Positions 62,053 to 64,000 of a stretch of DNA of 64,000 nucleotides are shown here, piece by piece; within the stretch, counting starts at the first letter, position 1; every line of letters begins with the position of its first letter. The notes below the pieces were generated by a model that was not told the DNA's origin, did not search any database, and saw only the letters and a list, made by a program, of their open reading frames with translations. Source of the DNA: Ktedonobacter racemifer DSM 44963 (lineage in GTDB: Bacteria; Chloroflexota; Ktedonobacteria; Ktedonobacterales; Ktedonobacteraceae); NCBI RefSeq assembly GCF_000178855.1, contig NZ_ADVG01000002.1:1736001-1800000 (forward strand), written 5' to 3'. The position numbers were made by a program, and so were the translations under genes.

Positions 62053-62412
62053 ATGGCAGCACGTATCTCTATCATGGTCCTGCGCCTCGCCGTTCTGGTC
62101 GCGCTTATTCTGGGCATCTTCTACTGGGCTGGCAACTATATCGTGAGCACCGATGTGCACCAGGGCATTGGTATTATCGCCGTCATCTGTCTCTGGATCA
62201 TCGCCGGTACCCTGGCCACCACCAAGCCTGGCAATGCAGGACTCGCGATTGGCGCGGCCGTCTATGGCCTGATTGTCATCGCTTTAGGTGTTACTCAGAC
62301 CCGCATTCTCATTGGCCCCGCTCATGACATCATCCGCACCATCCACTTGCTGCTGGGCCTGGGCGCCATCGGCTTTGGTGAAATGCTCTACGCTCGCTAC
62401 AAGCGCATCTAA
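62053..62412 (+). CDS. Small membrane protein, four helices
   Basis: 119 aa. Helices VLRLAVLVALILGIFYWAG, GIIAVICLWIIAGTLATT, GLAIGAAVYGLIVIALGV and ILIGPAHDIIRTIHLLLGLG. ATG 62053 follows AAGGAGTTTTCGTAAC. No family recognised. A 30-bp-stem hairpin lies downstream. Confidence 0.7.
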   Translation: MAARISIMVLRLAVLVALILGIFYWAGNYIVSTDVHQGIGIIAVICLWIIAGTLATTKPGNAGLAIGAAVYGLIVIALGVTQTRILIGPAHDIIRTIHLLLGLGAIGFGEMLYARYKRI

Positions 62413-62507
62413 ATACGTGGTATCCCCGTTCTCTTCAGGAAGCACTCTCTATTAGATGGGAGTGCTTCCTGTTTTATGTCTCATGGCTTCTCGCCACTAT
62501 GTGGCTC

Positions 62508-62570
62508 GCAGGGTATAGGATGGGATGTGGAAATGCCTGCGGCATTTCCACATCCCATCCTATACCCTGC
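62508..62570. terminator. Long perfect hairpin, 30-bp stem
   Basis: Arms 62508-62537 and 62541-62570 around TGC, 95 bp after the small membrane protein gene. Confidence 0.8.
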
Positions 62571-62589
62571 CTGGCTCTCTTCATCACTT

Positions 62590-63896
62590 CAGGGTTTCTC
62601 AAAAGTCTGGTGAGGGGTGAAAAAGAAGAGTCAATCCAGTAGAATGCATGACATCAAAAAACACAGCATTCAAGGAGTGACTCAGCATGGACTATACAAC
62701 ATTGCTGGAAGAAAACAAGGGGGAGCCCGTCTGCTCGTCGAGACAGATGCAATCCCTGTATCAGGTTTGTCACCATCTGAGAGACGGAAGAAAAGCACGA
62801 GGAAGGCAATATGACCTCGCGGGGGTGCTGCTGGTGGTCGTCCTGGCAAAATTGGCGGGGATGAGCAGCCTGCTAGCAGCAAGTGAATGGGCAAAGGATC
62901 AGGAAAAGGTCATCCGCGCGAATGTGAACCTTTCCTGGAAACGGATGCCTTGTGCCAATACCTACAGCTACGTCCTGGCACGCTTAGACAGTCAACAGGT
63001 CAATGCTCATCTGGCCGCGTGGTTTGTGCGCCAGATGAGCCACCAGCGAGAAGGAGAGCCAGACGACCAGCACGTCCATCTGGCCATTGATGGCAAAGCG
63101 CTCAAAAGCACTGGGGAGCAGGCATATGGAGGAGAGCATCCCCAACAACATCTTCTGCATATTTATGAAGCAGAAACGGGTGTGGTCCTCCAGCAGATCC
63201 CCATTGGCTCTAAGACGAATGAGGTTGGCGCGCTCAAACCGTTTCTGACCGAGGTGACATGTAAAGGGCGAGTGATCACCGTTGATGCGGCGCAAAGCTA
63301 TCACGAGATGACTCGGCTGGTGCGCACGAGCTGGAGGGGAGGTGATTCTCATCATCAAGGACAATACACCTGTTGCTCGCGCGGACCTCGAACTGTTTTT
63401 TGAAGACCCGCAAGCAGATCAGAGCACCTGGCAATCGTATACTCAGCTTGACAAGGGCCATGGTCGTCTGGAACGTCGCTCGATTATGAGCAGTCCCGAT
63501 CTCAATGGCTTGTTCTTCAAGGATTGGGGCGAGATTGGACAGGTCTTTCGCTTACAGCGCGAACGAACGATCAAAGGGAAGCACAGTTGCGAGGTTCGCT
63601 ACGGGTTAACAACGCTTTCTCTGAGGCATTGTCCTCCAGAACGTCTTCTGCACTACCTTCGAGCACACTGGAAGGTGGAGAATCATCTCCACTGGCATCG
63701 AGATGCCACCCTTGGGGAGGACCGTTGCCGAGTCCGCTTCATTCCGGTGATGGAAATGCTGGCCGTGCTCAATAACGTGGTTCTTTCTCTCATGCACCTG
63801 CACCGGGTTTCCACCGTCGCTCGCCAGCTTCGTCGTTTTGCCTCTCATCCAGAGGAGGCTCTTGCTTGGTTGCTTCAGGACTTTTGAGAAACCCTG
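62590..63896 (+). mobile_element. ISAs1-family insertion sequence with 10-bp target duplication
   Basis: Perfect 18-bp inverted ends CAGGGTTTCTCAAAAGTC (62590-62607 and inverted 63879-63896). Direct repeat TTCATCACTT flanks it at 62580-62589 and 63897-63906. Intact ends and duplication point to a recent insertion. Confidence 0.93.
62687..63887 (+). pseudogene. ISAs1 transposase with a frameshift
   Basis: First part 62687 onward: LRDGRKARGRQYDLAGVLLV, HLAIDGKALKSTGEQ (first catalytic D) and RVITVDAAQSYHEMTRLV (second D). The frame then changes in the G-rich stretch near 63340, and the remainder (VILIIKDNTPVARADLELFF; ERLLHYLRAHWKVENHLHWH with the catalytic E) runs in another frame to 63887. 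A one-base indel in GGAGGGGAGG is the simple explanation; programmed frameshifting is possible but not typical of this family. Confidence 0.85.
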
Positions 63897-64000
63897 TTCA
63901 TCACTTTGCGCGCTATTGCCGAAATGACCCTACTATGGTTTAATGAACAGAAGACCCTGCTTTCCAGAGGGTCGCATACTCTGAGTTTTTACATACTATT

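Noticed and set aside
1..64000. CRISPR array
   Set aside because: No regularly spaced direct repeats were seen on either strand.

Overview
The window reads as a chromosomal segment of a Ktedonobacteria-like member of the Chloroflexota. This is inferred from the mix of T-box-controlled aminoacyl-tRNA synthetases, GAF-domain proteins, zinc-ribbon proteins with Ala/Thr-rich linkers and many transposases; it was not checked by a database search. Housekeeping genes are dnaA (cut by the window start), clpS, serS, leuS, recG, lpd, a sufT-like gene and two tRNA-Ala genes.

Layout. 0-6 kb: dnaA, a membrane protein, clpS, a universal stress protein, a GAF protein, and a minus-strand pair (DUF711 protein, short pyrophosphatase). 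6-17 kb: a DNA2-type Fe-S nuclease-helicase, an orphan NarL-type regulator, a coupled ribokinase/nucleoside hydrolase pair, a sufT-like gene, two related membrane-anchored proteins, and a serine T-box with serS. 17.56-35.22 kb: an integrated element of about 17.7 kb (below). 35-46 kb: metallophosphoesterase, a small peptide gene, a decayed TnpB element, alcohol dehydrogenase overlapping lpd, a polysaccharide deacetylase and an IS4-like element. 46-64 kb: tRNA-Ala(CGC), an unusual leucine T-box region containing tRNA-Ala(GGC), leuS, a phytoene/squalene synthase, an ArsA-type ATPase, two MFS transporters, recG, a GAF protein and an ISAs1 element with intact ends.

The island. A minus-strand metallophosphoesterase gene is split into an N-terminal piece at 35215-35340 and a C-terminal piece at 17177-17554. 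Joined at a shared CAG they give one uninterrupted frame of the family's length. The inserted segment has a large serine recombinase gene 120 bp from its right end. It carries an arsenic operon (ArsR-ArsC fusion, aquaglyceroporin, second ArsC, FAD-disulfide reductase), a DesK/DesR-like two-component pair, a SigZ-like sigma factor with a Cys-rich tail, ArsM, and an intact paralogue of the gene it disrupts. The recombinase is itself interrupted by an IS630 element with a TA duplication, so the island is probably no longer mobile unless helped in trans. No arsenite pump (ArsB/Acr3) is present; arsenate reduction, channel efflux and methylation would do the job.

The most unusual regulatory locus precedes leuS: T-box Stem I with a CTC (Leu) specifier at about 46.49-46.57 kb is separated from its T-box/antiterminator (46.79-46.85 kb) by a complete tRNA-Ala gene that has its own promoter. 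A second chromosome-wide signature is a set of about a dozen very long (22-35 bp), near-perfect, mutually different hairpins in intergenic gaps. They are absent from the island interior.
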